Assembly: GCA_016650295.1 (NCBI GenBank)
Contig: JAENWA010000068.1
Span: 1 to 64,000 of the forward strand
Source of the DNA: Desulfuromonadales bacterium
GTDB lineage: Bacteria; Desulfobacterota; Desulfuromonadia; Geobacterales; Pseudopelobacteraceae
Direction of reading: 5' to 3'
DNA: 64,000 bases
Shown here: piece by piece, positions 26,766 through 37,547 of the stretch
Layout of the letters: each line of letters starts with the position of its first letter
How positions within the stretch are numbered: the stretch's first letter is position 1
The notes under the pieces: generated by a model
The model's input: only the letters and a program-made list of their open reading frames with translations
Databases searched by the model: none
Told to the model about the DNA's origin: nothing
Program-made: the position numbers and the translations under genes

Positions 26766-28865
26766 TCAGTTACCGGCTCTCATGGTTTCATTGATCATGC
26801 TGCCCACGTCAAGCACCAGGATAGTGCGCTGGTCTCCGAGATCTGCTGCCCCGGAAATGCCCCTGAAACGCCTGAACGACTCTCCCAGCGATTTGATGAC
26901 GATATCCTGCTGCCCCAGAAGATCATCCACGACAATCCCCAAACGTTTTTCCGCAACTCCGACCACCACCACATAGAACTCAGCGAGCCGCTCCGTTGAG
27001 CGATGTATGCCAAAGAAACTTTCGAGTCTGAGCAGAGGCAGAGTCTGCTCACGCAGTTGGATGACTTCCTTGCGCTCAACAGTCTTGATGTCGGCATCCG
27101 TCAAAAGCAGCGATTCCAGTATGGAGGTTATGGGAAGTGCGTACGTTCTGCCGGCGCAGGTGATAATCAAGGCCTTGATGATTGCCAGTGTGATCGGCAG
27201 AGTGATAATGAAGCGCGATCCGACTCCTTTGCTGGTTTCGACATCGACTATCCCGGAAACGGCCGCGATGTTGTTTCTGACCACATCCATCCCGACACCG
27301 CGCCCCGAGGCCTCGCTGACCTTGTCATTGGTTGAAAAACCGGGCATGAAAATGAAATCAATCGCCTCCCGGTCAGAAATCGCGGTTACATCCGTTATCA
27401 GACCAGCCTGAAGGGCTTTTGCCTTGACCTTGTCCAGGTCGATGCCGCTGCCGTCGTCCTCCACTTCGATAACGACATGGTTACCCTTCTGATATGAAGC
27501 GATGCGAATGGTACCTTTTTCATCCTTGCCCAGAGTTGCCCGTTTTTCAGGCGTTTCAATGCCATGGTCAATTGCGTTGCGAATGATGTGCATCATCGGG
27601 TCGGAGATGTCTTCAACAATCAGCTTGTCAAGTTCCGTATCAGCCCCGAAAAACCTGAGTTCGACCTTCTTACCCTGTTCGCGGGACATCTTCCTGATAA
27701 TACGGGACATCTTTTCATACAGCTGTCCAACCGGGATCATGCGAATCTCCATGACCCCTTTCTGCAGATCGGTCAACTTCCGTTCAAGACCTTTGGCGGC
27801 CTTGTTCAAGTCAATGGCCATGCGTGAAAAACCTTCATTACGCATACGGACAGCCACACCGGAAATGGCGGAATGAGCCAGGACGAGCTCGCCAACAATG
27901 TTCATCAGATCGTCGAGCTTGCCGATGTCGACACGCACGGTACGGCTCATGCTTTTTGCCGAGACAGTAGCGTCATCCGCGGCTAAAGAAGATGTCTCGA
28001 CAGACATTGCGGACGGTTGTTGCTGTGCTGTAACGTGCAAAGAGACATCGGTGCTGTGTACCGGCTGCAATGGAGGCGGATGAATGCCTGTTTCCGGATT
28101 GCCCCTCGCTTCCAATTGGATTACGTAAATGGCATTATTTTCGAACAGATTCTTCACGTCATCCAAAGACCTGCCTGAACCAAAAAGAATTTCAAAATCT
28201 ATATGCGTTTCCTGATTATTCCCCATGCTGGGGAGCGTACTGATTACTTCGCCACACGTTTTAAGGATGTCTGAAACCTGGCCCAAATCCTGATCAAAGG
28301 TTGTCAGCTCAAAGGAGGTGTGTACGCTGAAGATAGTATTACCTCTGTTCAGGTTATACAACAGACGATGTTCCTCATATTCAGTCAAAGCTCCCAGGAC
28401 ACGTCCGTCAAGACCAAGCTGCAAGATCGGCGATACATCGGTCGGTGTTTCCGGGTGATCCGACAGACAGGCGTTAATCCTGGAGATGCAGGCGGAAATT
28501 TCACTTGTTCGAGCAGCCGAAGGACCGGCTTCAACAGATCGCACCAGCGATGTCAAGAGTTCATGGGAACCGAAGAGCACCTCCATCAGGTTCGGGTTCA
28601 GCTTGATTTTGCCGAGCCTCAGGATGTCCAGCAGATTCTCCATATTGTGGGACAGCTCGGTAATATCGGTATAGCCAAACATTCCCGCCAATCCCTTCAG
28701 GGAGTGCGCCCCCCTGAAAATGCTATTCAGCAGGTCGGGATTCAGTTCACCTCTGTCGGCCATGTCCGCCAGATCGGCCAACTGCGAACCGAGCTGTTCA
28801 ACAATCTCTTCGGTCTCTGCCAGGAATTCCTTAACCGCTTTGTGTGATACACTTTGTTGGCTCAT
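26766..28865 (-). CDS. cheA: Chemotaxis histidine kinase CheA
   Basis: A 699-residue hybrid-type CheA. The Hpt domain carries the phosphorylated His54 (FRGAHSLKGLAG). A weakly conserved region follows (about 130-310), then the dimerisation domain (VRVDIGKLDDLMNIVGELVL), the ATPase with MHIIRNAIDHGIETPEKRA (N box), EVEDDGSGIDLDKV (G1) and ASGRGVGMDVV (G2), and the C-terminal CheW-like domain. The ATG at 28865, 17 bases after the cheY stop, is used; an upstream TTG is in frame but unlikely. Kinase of the two receivers, CheB and the DUF4388 protein is inferred. Confidence 0.96.
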   Translation of the reverse strand: MSQQSVSHKAVKEFLAETEEIVEQLGSQLADLADMADRGELNPDLLNSIFRGAHSLKGLAGMFGYTDITELSHNMENLLDILRLGKIKLNPNLMEVLFGSHELLTSLVRSVEAGPSAARTSEISACISRINACLSDHPETPTDVSPILQLGLDGRVLGALTEYEEHRLLYNLNRGNTIFSVHTSFELTTFDQDLGQVSDILKTCGEVISTLPSMGNNQETHIDFEILFGSGRSLDDVKNLFENNAIYVIQLEARGNPETGIHPPPLQPVHSTDVSLHVTAQQQPSAMSVETSSLAADDATVSAKSMSRTVRVDIGKLDDLMNIVGELVLAHSAISGVAVRMRNEGFSRMAIDLNKAAKGLERKLTDLQKGVMEIRMIPVGQLYEKMSRIIRKMSREQGKKVELRFFGADTELDKLIVEDISDPMMHIIRNAIDHGIETPEKRATLGKDEKGTIRIASYQKGNHVVIEVEDDGSGIDLDKVKAKALQAGLITDVTAISDREAIDFIFMPGFSTNDKVSEASGRGVGMDVVRNNIAAVSGIVDVETSKGVGSRFIITLPITLAIIKALIITCAGRTYALPITSILESLLLTDADIKTVERKEVIQLREQTLPLLRLESFFGIHRSTERLAEFYVVVVGVAEKRLGIVVDDLLGQQDIVIKSLGESFRRFRGISGAADLGDQRTILVLDVGSMINETMRAGN

Positions 28866-28882
28866 AATTCGGGCTGGGTTGA

Positions 28883-29266
28883 TTAAGGACAGATACAAAG
28901 ATAGGAGGAGATGAGAGCCTGAAGCCTGTCCGGATTGAACGGCTTGATCAGATATTCATTAGCCCCGAGACGTTTACCTTTTTCGATATCTTTCAGGCTG
29001 CCTTCGGTAGAGATAATGATCACCGGGACAGTGAGGTAATTGGAGTTATTTCGAAGATAGCTGATCAGTTCAAGTCCGTTAATGTCCGGCATGTTGATGT
29101 CGGTAAGGATCAAATCAACATGTTCCCTCGGAAGAAGGCGAAGTGCCTCAAAGCCGCTGGAGGCCTCAACAATTCGATAGTCGCCAAGGACCTCGATCGT
29201 GGATACCAGCAGGGCACGCATGGCTGGCGAGTCGTCGGCAATCAGGATGGTTTTCTTTGTGCTCAC
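28883..29266 (-). CDS. CheY-like response regulator
   Basis: A 127-residue receiver domain with ILIADDSPAMRALL, phosphoacceptor Asp56 in LILTDINMPDINGLELI, IISTEGS and LIKPFNPD. No output domain. It starts with a GTG whose GTGA overlaps the stop of the DUF4388 gene (29263-29266), and is followed 17 bases later by cheA. Probably the main phosphoryl acceptor from CheA. Confidence 0.93.
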   Translation of the reverse strand: MSTKKTILIADDSPAMRALLVSTIEVLGDYRIVEASSGFEALRLLPREHVDLILTDINMPDINGLELISYLRNNSNYLTVPVIIISTEGSLKDIEKGKRLGANEYLIKPFNPDRLQALISSYLCICP

Positions 29267-30942
29267 TGTGTGACCTTTTCATGAAGCAGTCTTTCAAGAT
29301 TACTTTTTTCCATGGCAACACCGGCCTGGGAAAGGAAGATCGAGAGTGATTCGGTGTCTCCAACCGGTCGTTTATCCGGGAGATTGTCTCCATACAGGAA
29401 GCCGATCACACGCGATTGACTGACAAGCGGGCCGATATATGCTTCTTCCGGCACCCCTCCGCCAAGTTGTTCAAATATATGGGCATCAAGCGCGCTTGGA
29501 TGCGGTACAAAAGAAACCGGCTGATACGTCCGGGACGGTTTAGTAAACATTGAATCGGTTTCCAGCGGAAAGTGGATGGCACGAACCATCTCATCGCCGC
29601 AGGTCTTGCCTTCCGAAATGCCGAATTGTCCGGCTCCGCACACAACCTTGTCCTGCACCAGAAATACGATCGCCCGATTGAGGAATTCAGAGGCAAAACG
29701 CAAAACAAGCAGCAGAACTCCCCCTTGCAGGTCGGGATTGTTCAGTTCCTCCAACATGCCTCGCAACAGCGACAAGCTGCTGCTGTTTTCCTGTTCTGAT
29801 ACTACCGGTGCGTGATCGACATCGCCCATCTCAATTCGCATTTCATCGCCAAGATTAAAGCTTTTCTGCCGTTCAGGCAATTCGCCGCCAGACTCGACTC
29901 GGCAGACTTCGTCGTATAACAGCCCGAGAAAATTCTGAAAAACGTCCTCATTATCGATTTCAACCCGCCGAGGTTTCACTATAAAATTGTAGCCCATGTC
30001 CAGCACCTTTTCCTCGGCATCGGCATGGCGGTAATCAGTCATAATAATAATATGGTTATCATCGAAATTATTGTGGAGAAGGTCAAGCAGCTCAAGGCCG
30101 CCCAAAACACCGGACCCATCCATTTTAGGCATGATAAGATCGACCAGAATAGTTGGATGCTCACCTCCACGGCATAAGGCATCAACCTTGATCAATGTAT
30201 CCTCACTACGCGTCATGGCATACACATCATAGCCCAGCTGGCGCATGCCTTCTGAAACAGCCTTTAGCGTCGGTTCGTCATCATCAACTATAATCAGCGG
30301 CATTTTGATGTTCAATGGAAGGCTGGGAGCGTAGCTGTTTCCGGCAGAAGTAACGTCAAGATCGAAATCTGCTTCAGCCCCGCTGCGGTTGATCCCTTCG
30401 CCGGGCGCATATCCCGTCTCGGCCGCATGAGCACTTTCATCGAGCAGGCGGGCACACTCCATCGCCAAAATTTGGGAATTCAGCCCCTGACTAAGCATAA
30501 ATTGAAGCGGATCCAAGCGAGTACCATCGATCGTATCGATGTGATGGGAAGTCACAAATTCGAATGTTCCTTCCTGCCATGAAAACAGGGTAAATACTAC
30601 GTATTCAATCTGCTCCCGTATAATATCCTCGACAACCTCGCTGGAGATCCCGAAGTTTTTAATAAATATGGTCCCCAGACGCTCACGAAATCCTTCTTCC
30701 TGCTGGAACGCAAGGGCTTTGCGGAGGACGGCAAGATCGATTACACCCTTTTGGATCAGCACTTCTCCCAGGCTTTCCTGGAACGTGGACGAGGTGGCCC
30801 TGACCACCTGTCCCTGACGAAAAACTATGGAGCCCTCCCTGCCCTCGCAATGGAGAAAGAGGACACCGGTCTTTCTGCTGAGGCCCACGATCTGAAGGAT
30901 TTCGCCAAGCCCAAGTTCTTCAAGGTTTCCGACGAGGCTCAT
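29263..30942 (-). CDS. DUF4388 (PATAN)-receiver-GAF-like signalling protein
   Basis: A 559-residue protein and first gene of the operon. Residues 1-150 are a DUF4388 domain (SLVGNLEELGLGEILQIVGL, SRKTGVLFLHCEGREGSIVF), a module common in Geobacter-type and myxobacterial regulators. Residues about 213-345 are a receiver with LIIVDDDEPTLK, the Asp in ILVDLIMPKMDG and a VKP lysine. The C-terminal 170 residues look like a GAF domain (ATLLVLRFASEFLNRAIVFL-type segment, SRVIGFLYGDNLP, FLSQAGVAMEKSNLERLLHE). No DNA-binding or cyclase domain is visible, so the output is probably protein-protein contact. Confidence 0.85.
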   Translation of the reverse strand: MSLVGNLEELGLGEILQIVGLSRKTGVLFLHCEGREGSIVFRQGQVVRATSSTFQESLGEVLIQKGVIDLAVLRKALAFQQEEGFRERLGTIFIKNFGISSEVVEDIIREQIEYVVFTLFSWQEGTFEFVTSHHIDTIDGTRLDPLQFMLSQGLNSQILAMECARLLDESAHAAETGYAPGEGINRSGAEADFDLDVTSAGNSYAPSLPLNIKMPLIIVDDDEPTLKAVSEGMRQLGYDVYAMTRSEDTLIKVDALCRGGEHPTILVDLIMPKMDGSGVLGGLELLDLLHNNFDDNHIIIMTDYRHADAEEKVLDMGYNFIVKPRRVEIDNEDVFQNFLGLLYDEVCRVESGGELPERQKSFNLGDEMRIEMGDVDHAPVVSEQENSSSLSLLRGMLEELNNPDLQGGVLLLVLRFASEFLNRAIVFLVQDKVVCGAGQFGISEGKTCGDEMVRAIHFPLETDSMFTKPSRTYQPVSFVPHPSALDAHIFEQLGGGVPEEAYIGPLVSQSRVIGFLYGDNLPDKRPVGDTESLSIFLSQAGVAMEKSNLERLLHEKVTQ

Positions 30943-31112
30943 GCGCTCATGTCCTGTGTGTTGAGTAGGTTGGAAATGTATGCTGCATGTGTGGTGGAAA
31001 ATTATGCAACTGCCTGCTGCAGATGTTGTTTATAGGTACAAACGGACTAATAATAGACCATTGTTACGCTCAAAGTAAAGCCTTTAGCTTCGTTGCCCGG
31101 TACCTGGAAGGG

Positions 31113-32441
31113 TTAGCCTGAGGCTGTTTTTTTGTCTCTTCCCCGGAACATGAGCCGCAGAGGAACTCCGCCGAAACCGAACGCTTCGCGGAAGCGGTTC
31201 ACGATGTAACGTTCGTATGAAAAATGGATGTTTTCCGGCTGATTGGTGAAGATTACAAATGCTGGAGGTCGAATGGCTACCTGGGTAGCAAAGTAGAATT
31301 TGACCCGTCTGCCATGGGATAGCGGCGCATGATGGGTCTCGATGGCCTCGGAAAAAACACGGTTCAGATCGGAGGTCGATACGCGGCGGATATACTGTTC
31401 CATAACCTCATCGACGGTAGCCATGATCTTACCGGTACGCTGGCCGGTCAAAGCCGAGACAAAGACGATCGGGGCATAGGCAAGATATTTGAAGCCGTAG
31501 CGGATTTTTTCAGTATACGCACCAAAGGTGGCGTTGTCTTTTGGCAGGGCATCCCACTTGTTGATGACAAAGATACAGCCGCGCCCGGCCTCGTGAATAT
31601 ACCCGGCGATGCGCTCGTCCTGTTCGGTGACCCCCTCTTCGGCATCAATAACCATCAGAACTACATCGGCCCGTTCAATACTGCGCAGTGAATCCACGAC
31701 ACTGTACTTTTCGAGTTTTTCGGTGGTTTTTCCCTTGCGGCGAATCCCGGCGGTATCGATCAGCAGATATGGTTTCTTGTTGCACAGAAAGAGCGTATCT
31801 ACAGAATCACGGGTCGTTCCGGGAGTCGGGTTTGCTACCACCCGTTCAAAACCCAGCAACCGGTTGACAAGTGAAGATTTACCTACGTTGGGCCGGCCGA
31901 CCACAGCTATTTTTGTCAGTTCGGTATCGGAATCATGGGGATCAGCCGGCGGAAACACATCCAGAAGGTTTTCAATCAGGTCGTTCACACCCCGGTTATG
32001 TTCGGCAGAGATCGTATAGAGCTGTTCAACACCCAGAGAGTAAAACTCGGCCGATTCATTTTCCAGTTTGTCGCCGTCAACCTTGTTGATAACGTAAAAA
32101 ACCGGTTTTTTTACCCGACGCAGCATCTGCGCCACCTCGACGTCTGCTGGAGTGAGTCCGGTCCGGGCGTCCATCATGAAGAGGATCACATCCGCCTCTT
32201 CCATCGCCAGACTCGACTGTTCACGCATCTGCTGCAGCATGCGATCAGAGGTAACCGGTTCAAATCCGCCGGTATCAATCAGGATAAATGGCTTGTCAAA
32301 ACGGTTGATGTTTGCGTAGTTGCGGTCACGTGTCACACCGGGGGTGTCGTCAACCATGGCCCGGCGATGACCGAGCAGACGGTTAAACAGAGTTGATTTG
32401 CCCACATTCGGGCGTCCGACAATTGCTACAATTGGTTTCAT
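31113..32441 (-). CDS. der: Ribosome-assembly GTPase Der (EngA)
   Basis: Essential tandem-GTPase protein needed for 50S ribosome maturation. 442 residues. G domain 1: [33 protein letters not shown] domain 2: [38 protein letters not shown]. The C-terminal KH-like domain ends with [18 protein letters not shown]. Its ATG overlaps the era stop (32438-32441). Confidence 0.98.
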   Translation of the reverse strand: MKPIVAIVGRPNVGKSTLFNRLLGHRRAMVDDTPGVTRDRNYANINRFDKPFILIDTGGFEPVTSDRMLQQMREQSSLAMEEADVILFMMDARTGLTPADVEVAQMLRRVKKPVFYVINKVDGDKLENESAEFYSLGVEQLYTISAEHNRGVNDLIENLLDVFPPADPHDSDTELTKIAVVGRPNVGKSSLVNRLLGFERVVANPTPGTTRDSVDTLFLCNKKPYLLIDTAGIRRKGKTTEKLEKYSVVDSLRSIERADVVLMVIDAEEGVTEQDERIAGYIHEAGRGCIFVINKWDALPKDNATFGAYTEKIRYGFKYLAYAPIVFVSALTGQRTGKIMATVDEVMEQYIRRVSTSDLNRVFSEAIETHHAPLSHGRRVKFYFATQVAIRPPAFVIFTNQPENIHFSYERYIVNRFREAFGFGGVPLRLMFRGRDKKTASG

Positions 32442-33328
32442 TCGTATCCATACTCTCTAAGCTTTGAAGGACGCTCACTCCAGTTTTCTTCCACTTTCAC
32501 AAACAACTCCAGAAATACCCGCGTATCCAGCAGGCGCTCGATATCATGCCGGGCCTGGGATCCGATCTTTTTAAGCATCTCGCCCTGTTTTCCAATGACG
32601 ATCCCCTTCTGGGTGGGCCGTTCCAGGATAATTGCCGCGGCAATGGCGATGACTCCGTTTGCGCGCTCCACAAAACTTTCTACTTCCACGGCGGTTGAAT
32701 AGGGTACTTCGTCGCGAGTCAAGCGGAAGACCTTCTCACGGATCATTTCGGCCACAATAAATTTTTCCGGCATATCGGTCAGAATGTCATCGGGAAACAG
32801 CTGATGTCCTTCGGGAAGATACCGGCTGATGGCCTCAACCAGAACTTCTATGCCGTCACCGCCGTCTGCTGAAACCGGTACAATTTCACGAAAAGGATGC
32901 AAGGCAGACCAGGCGGTAATTTTCTCAAGGAGGAGACCTTTTCCCGGCAACAGATCGATTTTATTAATCACCAGTATGACCGGAGTGGTAATGCCGGTCA
33001 GAACTTCGCTGACGATGCCGGCATCAACGGCAGTACCGGCCTCGACAACCAGCAGCAGCAGATCAACCCCGCTGACCGCTGACATGGCAACATCCACCAT
33101 GCCTTTGTTCAATCGGGAATGACAGGCATGAATTCCCGGCGTATCGATAAATATAATCTGGCCGTCAGTGATATTGTGAATGCCTTGAATACGGTTACGG
33201 GTGGTCTGCGGCTTATTCGAGGTAATAACGATCTTCTCGCCGATTATGGCGTTAAGGAGGGTCGATTTACCGACATTGGGCCGGCCAAGAATTGAAACAA
33301 ATCCTGATTTAAATGCTTTTTTATTCAT
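32438..33328 (-). CDS. era: GTPase Era
   Basis: GTPase that binds 16S rRNA 3' end and aids 30S assembly. 296 residues. GTPase motifs [39 protein letters not shown]; the C-terminal KH domain contains [16 protein letters not shown] and the end [20 protein letters not shown] is characteristic. Located between glnS and der, overlapping der by 4 bases. Gap to glnS stop is 26 bases, so the operon miaB-glnS-era-der is likely. Confidence 0.98.
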   Translation of the reverse strand: MNKKAFKSGFVSILGRPNVGKSTLLNAIIGEKIVITSNKPQTTRNRIQGIHNITDGQIIFIDTPGIHACHSRLNKGMVDVAMSAVSGVDLLLLVVEAGTAVDAGIVSEVLTGITTPVILVINKIDLLPGKGLLLEKITAWSALHPFREIVPVSADGGDGIEVLVEAISRYLPEGHQLFPDDILTDMPEKFIVAEMIREKVFRLTRDEVPYSTAVEVESFVERANGVIAIAAAIILERPTQKGIVIGKQGEMLKKIGSQARHDIERLLDTRVFLELFVKVEENWSERPSKLREYGYE

Positions 33329-33354
33329 TTAGTTAACCGCATATCTTTCATGTA

Positions 33355-35025
33355 TTACTTCTTGTTCCAAGCATCTTTGAGTGTTACGATCCGGTTAAAA
33401 ACCGGCCTGCCGGGCAACGAATCCTGTGTATCCGGACGGAAGTAGCCCTGCCGCTCAAACTGAAAGCGGGTCTCAGCATCTGCCAAAGCCAGGCTTGCCT
33501 CCAGTTTTGCAGTGGTGAGAATCTCCACGGAATCCGGATTGAGGAATTGCTTGTAATCGGCCCCTCCCCTGTCCGGATTCGGGTCCGTAAACAGCCGGTC
33601 AAACAGCCGAATCTCTGCATCACAGGCATGGGCCGCCGAGACCCAGTGAATGGTGCCTTTGATCTTGCGGCCATCGGCTGCCGAACCGCCCCGTGAAGCC
33701 GGATCATACTCGCAATGCACCTCAATCACAGAACCGTACTCATCCTTGACCACTCCGGTGCACCGCACAATATAGGCATAACGCAGCCGCACCTCACTGC
33801 CGGGGGTCATACGGAAGAATCCTTTGGGTGGGTTTTCAGCAAAATCATCCTGTTCTATGTATAATTCACGCGAAAACGTGATCATGCGGCTGCCCATTTC
33901 AGGCTGTTGGGGATGATTGGAAGCCTCGAATTCTTCTGCCTGATCCACCGGATAGTTGTCGATGACAACCTTGAGCGGCCGCAACACAGCCAGGGCGCGC
34001 GGAGCCCGTTCGTTCAGGTCCTCACGGACACACTCTTCCAGGACTGACAGATCAATCCATGAATCGCCCCGGCCGACTCCGATCCGTTCACAGAAGGCTC
34101 GAACCGCCTCCGGTGTATAGCCGCGCCGGCGGATTCCGGACAACGTCGGCATGCGCGGGTCATCCCAACCATTAACGATGCCCTGATGTACCAGCTCATG
34201 CAGCTTGCGCTTGCTCATCACCGCATAGGTCAGGTTAAGTCTGGCAAACTCATACTGACGCGGATGACCCGGAACCGGGAGATTGTCAAGGAACCACTCG
34301 TAGAGCGGCTTGTGATCCTCAAACTCAAGGGTGCAGATCGAATGGGTGATGCCCTCGATAGCATCCGATTGACCATGGGCAAAGTCATACATGGGATAGA
34401 TGCGCCAGGCATCCCCGACGTGAGGATGGGGGGTATGGAGGATACGATACAAGACCGGATCGCGCAGGTTCATGTTGGGGGCAGCCATATCAATCCTGGC
34501 CCGGAGCACCTTGGCGCCATCCGGGAATTCCCCGGCCCGCATGCGACGGAACAGATCAAGGTTCTCTTCGACCGGGCGGTTCCGGAACGGACTCTCCTTG
34601 CCCGGATCGGTCAGTGTCCCGCGATACTGGCGGATCTCGTCAACTGAAAGCTCCTCAACATATGCCTTGCCCTGCTGGATCAGATATTCGGCCCACTGAT
34701 AGAGCTGCTCAAAGTTGTCCGAGGCATAATACAGATGATCCCCCCACTCAAAACCGAGCCAACGGACGTTCTCCTTGATAGACTCGATATATTCAAGTTC
34801 TTCCTTGGCCGGATTCGTGTCATCAAAACGCAGGTGGCAACGGCCGCCAAATTGCTTGGCCAGACCGAAGTTCAGACATATGGATTTGGCATGACCGATG
34901 TGAAGATAGCCGTTTGGCTCGGGAGGAAAACGGGTGACGATAGTCTCATGTTTGCCGCTTGCCAGATCATCTTCGATAATGGCCCGCAGAAAGTTACTGG
35001 AGACAGGGGTGGATTCGGTGGTCAT
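33355..35025 (-). CDS. glnS: Glutaminyl-tRNA synthetase
   Basis: Class I synthetase charging tRNA-Gln directly, 556 residues. HIGH motif region: [20 protein letters not shown]; the substrate pocket [17 protein letters not shown] counterpart VMSKRKL. The C-terminal half has the two beta-barrel anticodon-binding domains ([20 protein letters not shown]-type segment). The start at 35025 has GAGAGG four bases upstream, whereas the ATG at 35037 has none. Presence implies that the organism need not rely on the Gat amidotransferase for Gln-tRNA. Confidence 0.97.
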   Translation of the reverse strand: MTTESTPVSSNFLRAIIEDDLASGKHETIVTRFPPEPNGYLHIGHAKSICLNFGLAKQFGGRCHLRFDDTNPAKEELEYIESIKENVRWLGFEWGDHLYYASDNFEQLYQWAEYLIQQGKAYVEELSVDEIRQYRGTLTDPGKESPFRNRPVEENLDLFRRMRAGEFPDGAKVLRARIDMAAPNMNLRDPVLYRILHTPHPHVGDAWRIYPMYDFAHGQSDAIEGITHSICTLEFEDHKPLYEWFLDNLPVPGHPRQYEFARLNLTYAVMSKRKLHELVHQGIVNGWDDPRMPTLSGIRRRGYTPEAVRAFCERIGVGRGDSWIDLSVLEECVREDLNERAPRALAVLRPLKVVIDNYPVDQAEEFEASNHPQQPEMGSRMITFSRELYIEQDDFAENPPKGFFRMTPGSEVRLRYAYIVRCTGVVKDEYGSVIEVHCEYDPASRGGSAADGRKIKGTIHWVSAAHACDAEIRLFDRLFTDPNPDRGGADYKQFLNPDSVEILTTAKLEASLALADAETRFQFERQGYFRPDTQDSLPGRPVFNRIVTLKDAWNKK

Positions 35026-35049
35026 GAAACCTCTCATGCAATGCCTAAA

Positions 35050-36366
35050 TTAAATTATCTCTCCTGCGAGAGAATTCTGGTATGCCGCAACTATCCTGAC
35101 ATCCACAAAGCTACCGATCAGATCAGGAGATCCGATAAAATTTACCGTCTTGCCGCTATCGGCTCGACCGGAAACCTGTCCGGGCCGTTTCCCCAAGCCT
35201 TCCACCAGTATCGATTGGATTGTGCCGGTGAATGAGGAATTAATTTCAAGGGTTATGCGTCTCACCACTTTCAGCAGACGCTCCAGGCGCTCCTGTTTCT
35301 GCTCTCGGGTGATCTCTTCCGGAAACTCGGCAGCCCGGGTGCCTGGGCGGGGCGAATATACAAAGGAGTACACATCGGCATAACGCACCTCTTCAATCAG
35401 CGCCATGGTCTGCTCAAAATCCTCTTCGGTTTCACCCGGAAAACCGACAATCATATCTCCGGTGATAACGATACCGGGGCGGGCCGATTTAAGCGCCCTG
35501 ATTCTATCCAGGTAGCTTTCCCGGGTATAGCCGCGGTTCATACGTTTCAGAACGGCATTGCTGCCGGATTGGGCCGGCAATTGAATCTGGCCGCAGACCT
35601 TCGGGATATCACTAAAGCAGGCGATCAATTCATCAGACATATCCTTGGGGTGCGAGGTGGTGAAACGGATGCGCCGGATCCCCTCAATTTCAGCAAGCTG
35701 CCGGATCAGTCCGGCAAAAGAAGGCTGATCCGGAGTATTCAATCCGTAGGAGTTCACATTCTGCCCAAGCAGAACGATTTCCTTGACTCCGCTTTCCGCC
35801 AGCAGCCTGACCTCTTCCCGGATCTCATCCGAACGGCGGCTGACCTCACGGCCCCTTACGAAGGGTACGATACAGTAGGAGCAGAAATTGTCGCAGCCCT
35901 GCATGATCGTAACAAACCGGCTGACGCGTGAACTCTCCTGAACGGCCGGAAACAGCTCCAGACGTTGATCGTTATCGATAAAAGAGGTCTCACTGCGTCG
36001 CTGACCCTGTTCCGCCGCTTTGACCATATCCGGCAGAAGATGCAGATTATGCGTCCCGAACACCAGATCAACCCAGGGAAACTTTTCCAGCAGAAGCTCG
36101 CCCTCATGCTGGGCAACGCAGCCACCGACACCTATCACCAGACGCCTGTTGGCTTTTTTTAGAACCCGCAGATTTTCGAGCCGGTTATAGACCCGCTCTT
36201 CGGCTCCTCCGCGCACACTGCAGGTATTAAGCAGTATCATATCCGCTTTTTTCAGCACCGGGTCCGGAGAATACCCCGCATCGGCCAGCATGGAAACAAT
36301 CCGTTCTGAATCGTTGACATTCATCTGGCAGCCGAAGGTTTCAATGTAAAGGTTCTTCGATTTCAT
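35050..36366 (-). CDS. miaB: tRNA-2-methylthio-N6-dimethylallyladenosine synthase MiaB
   Basis: Radical-SAM methylthiotransferase modifying A37 of tRNAs. 438 residues. N-terminal UPF0004 domain with NLYIETFGCQMNVNDSERI and further cysteines in LLNTCSVR and GVGGCVAQ that hold the auxiliary iron-sulfur cluster; radical-SAM motif CDNFCSYCIVPFVRGRE; then VLLGQNVNSYG. The C-terminal TRAM domain is present. First gene of the miaB-glnS-era-der run; a gap of about 110 bases separates it from the gene before. Confidence 0.97.
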   Translation of the reverse strand: MKSKNLYIETFGCQMNVNDSERIVSMLADAGYSPDPVLKKADMILLNTCSVRGGAEERVYNRLENLRVLKKANRRLVIGVGGCVAQHEGELLLEKFPWVDLVFGTHNLHLLPDMVKAAEQGQRRSETSFIDNDQRLELFPAVQESSRVSRFVTIMQGCDNFCSYCIVPFVRGREVSRRSDEIREEVRLLAESGVKEIVLLGQNVNSYGLNTPDQPSFAGLIRQLAEIEGIRRIRFTTSHPKDMSDELIACFSDIPKVCGQIQLPAQSGSNAVLKRMNRGYTRESYLDRIRALKSARPGIVITGDMIVGFPGETEEDFEQTMALIEEVRYADVYSFVYSPRPGTRAAEFPEEITREQKQERLERLLKVVRRITLEINSSFTGTIQSILVEGLGKRPGQVSGRADSGKTVNFIGSPDLIGSFVDVRIVAAYQNSLAGEII

Positions 36367-36475
36367 AGAACTATAAATTATACGCTTAAATACCGGTTCA
36401 AGTCAACAAACGCGGCGGACTTCAATATTGGGGGGTAATCGAACGGAGCGTACTACTGCAACAGAGAGATTTCGA

Positions 36476-37543
36476 TCAGCATGGGGACGATAACTCATTA
36501 TAATCGCGCAGCCGGAAATACGGCGCAAGAATCCCCATAAACCAGATAAAGCACAACAAACCGGTAATGGAGTTGAATACTCGAAAGTTTGTCAGCGGTC
36601 CGAAAACCCTGTCATGAAATCTCAGAAATGGATATCGTTTCGGCCCGAGAACAGGCCGCGCCAGAATATCTATAAAATAAAACATCTGCCACGAGTTCTG
36701 TCGAATGTAGCGCCCAAGCCGGTAAAATACATCGATGGTCCCCCTGATTCCCCAATCATTTTGCATCATATCCCTGATGATGCCAAAAAACGGCGAGAGC
36801 AGGAGTCTGCCCGTCTCGTGCTGCGTCTGATACACCCCCGGCGCACGAGTGAAAAAAGTATGCTCACCGGTATTATACAGCCCCATCATCATGCTCATCA
36901 GGATATAGCGACGGTGGAAACCTTCTTTTTCAAAGCGCCGTGCGGATGTTTTCAGGTATCCGGGAAGGGTGATCCATGCACCCTGAGAACGGATCTTTTC
37001 AGCCATTCGTTGATCTTCGAGAAAGGGAAGACTTTCATCAAAGCCGCCAAGACGGTTGAAATAATCTCTTGTCAGCAACATCCCTTGATCACCATTGGTC
37101 GTTCCGGAACGGTTGAAAGCGCTCTTTTCCTCGGCGTAGCGGTAGGACATGGCGTTTGATCTGTTTGAACGCATAAATTGCAGACAAAAATGTCCGGCTA
37201 TTTCATCGCTCCCCGCCAGGTCTATTTTCCGGATCAATGCATTAACTGCATTATAGAGAAGTCTCTCGTCATCAATACCCGAATCCGCGTGCAGAAACAG
37301 GAGGTAGTCGCCGACAGCTAATCGGCTTGCGTCATTCATTTGCGCGCCGCGACCCCGCTCACTGCTCACAAAATTAGCTTTGAATGAATTTACAATAGAC
37401 TGTGTGGCATCCGTGGAACCTCCGTCAGCGACAAGAATCTCAAGAGTTATATCTTTTTGAGCTAACAGCTTTTCCAGCAGCGCCGACAGATGAGCATCTT
37501 CATTGAGGGTGGGTATAATGACGGAAAGCATCGGTAACGTCAT
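36476..37543 (-). CDS. Family 2 glycosyltransferase with C-terminal membrane segment
   Basis: A 355-residue protein with a GT-A fold of the type found in the 'transferase 2, rSAM/selenodomain-associated' group: SVIIPTLNEDAHLSALLEKL, VADGGSTDATQSIV (nucleotide-sugar site), SSERGRGAQMNDASR, LLFLHADSGI (DxD-like), GGFDESLPFLEDQRMAEKIR. A hydrophobic stretch near the C-terminus (FNSITGLLCFIWFMGILAPY) suggests a membrane anchor. The start at 37543 lies four bases after the DUF3047 stop (37548); a longer frame overlaps that gene. Substrate unknown. Confidence 0.85.
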   Translation of the reverse strand: MTLPMLSVIIPTLNEDAHLSALLEKLLAQKDITLEILVADGGSTDATQSIVNSFKANFVSSERGRGAQMNDASRLAVGDYLLFLHADSGIDDERLLYNAVNALIRKIDLAGSDEIAGHFCLQFMRSNRSNAMSYRYAEEKSAFNRSGTTNGDQGMLLTRDYFNRLGGFDESLPFLEDQRMAEKIRSQGAWITLPGYLKTSARRFEKEGFHRRYILMSMMMGLYNTGEHTFFTRAPGVYQTQHETGRLLLSPFFGIIRDMMQNDWGIRGTIDVFYRLGRYIRQNSWQMFYFIDILARPVLGPKRYPFLRFHDRVFGPLTNFRVFNSITGLLCFIWFMGILAPYFRLRDYNELSSPC

Positions 37544-37547
37544 CCCG

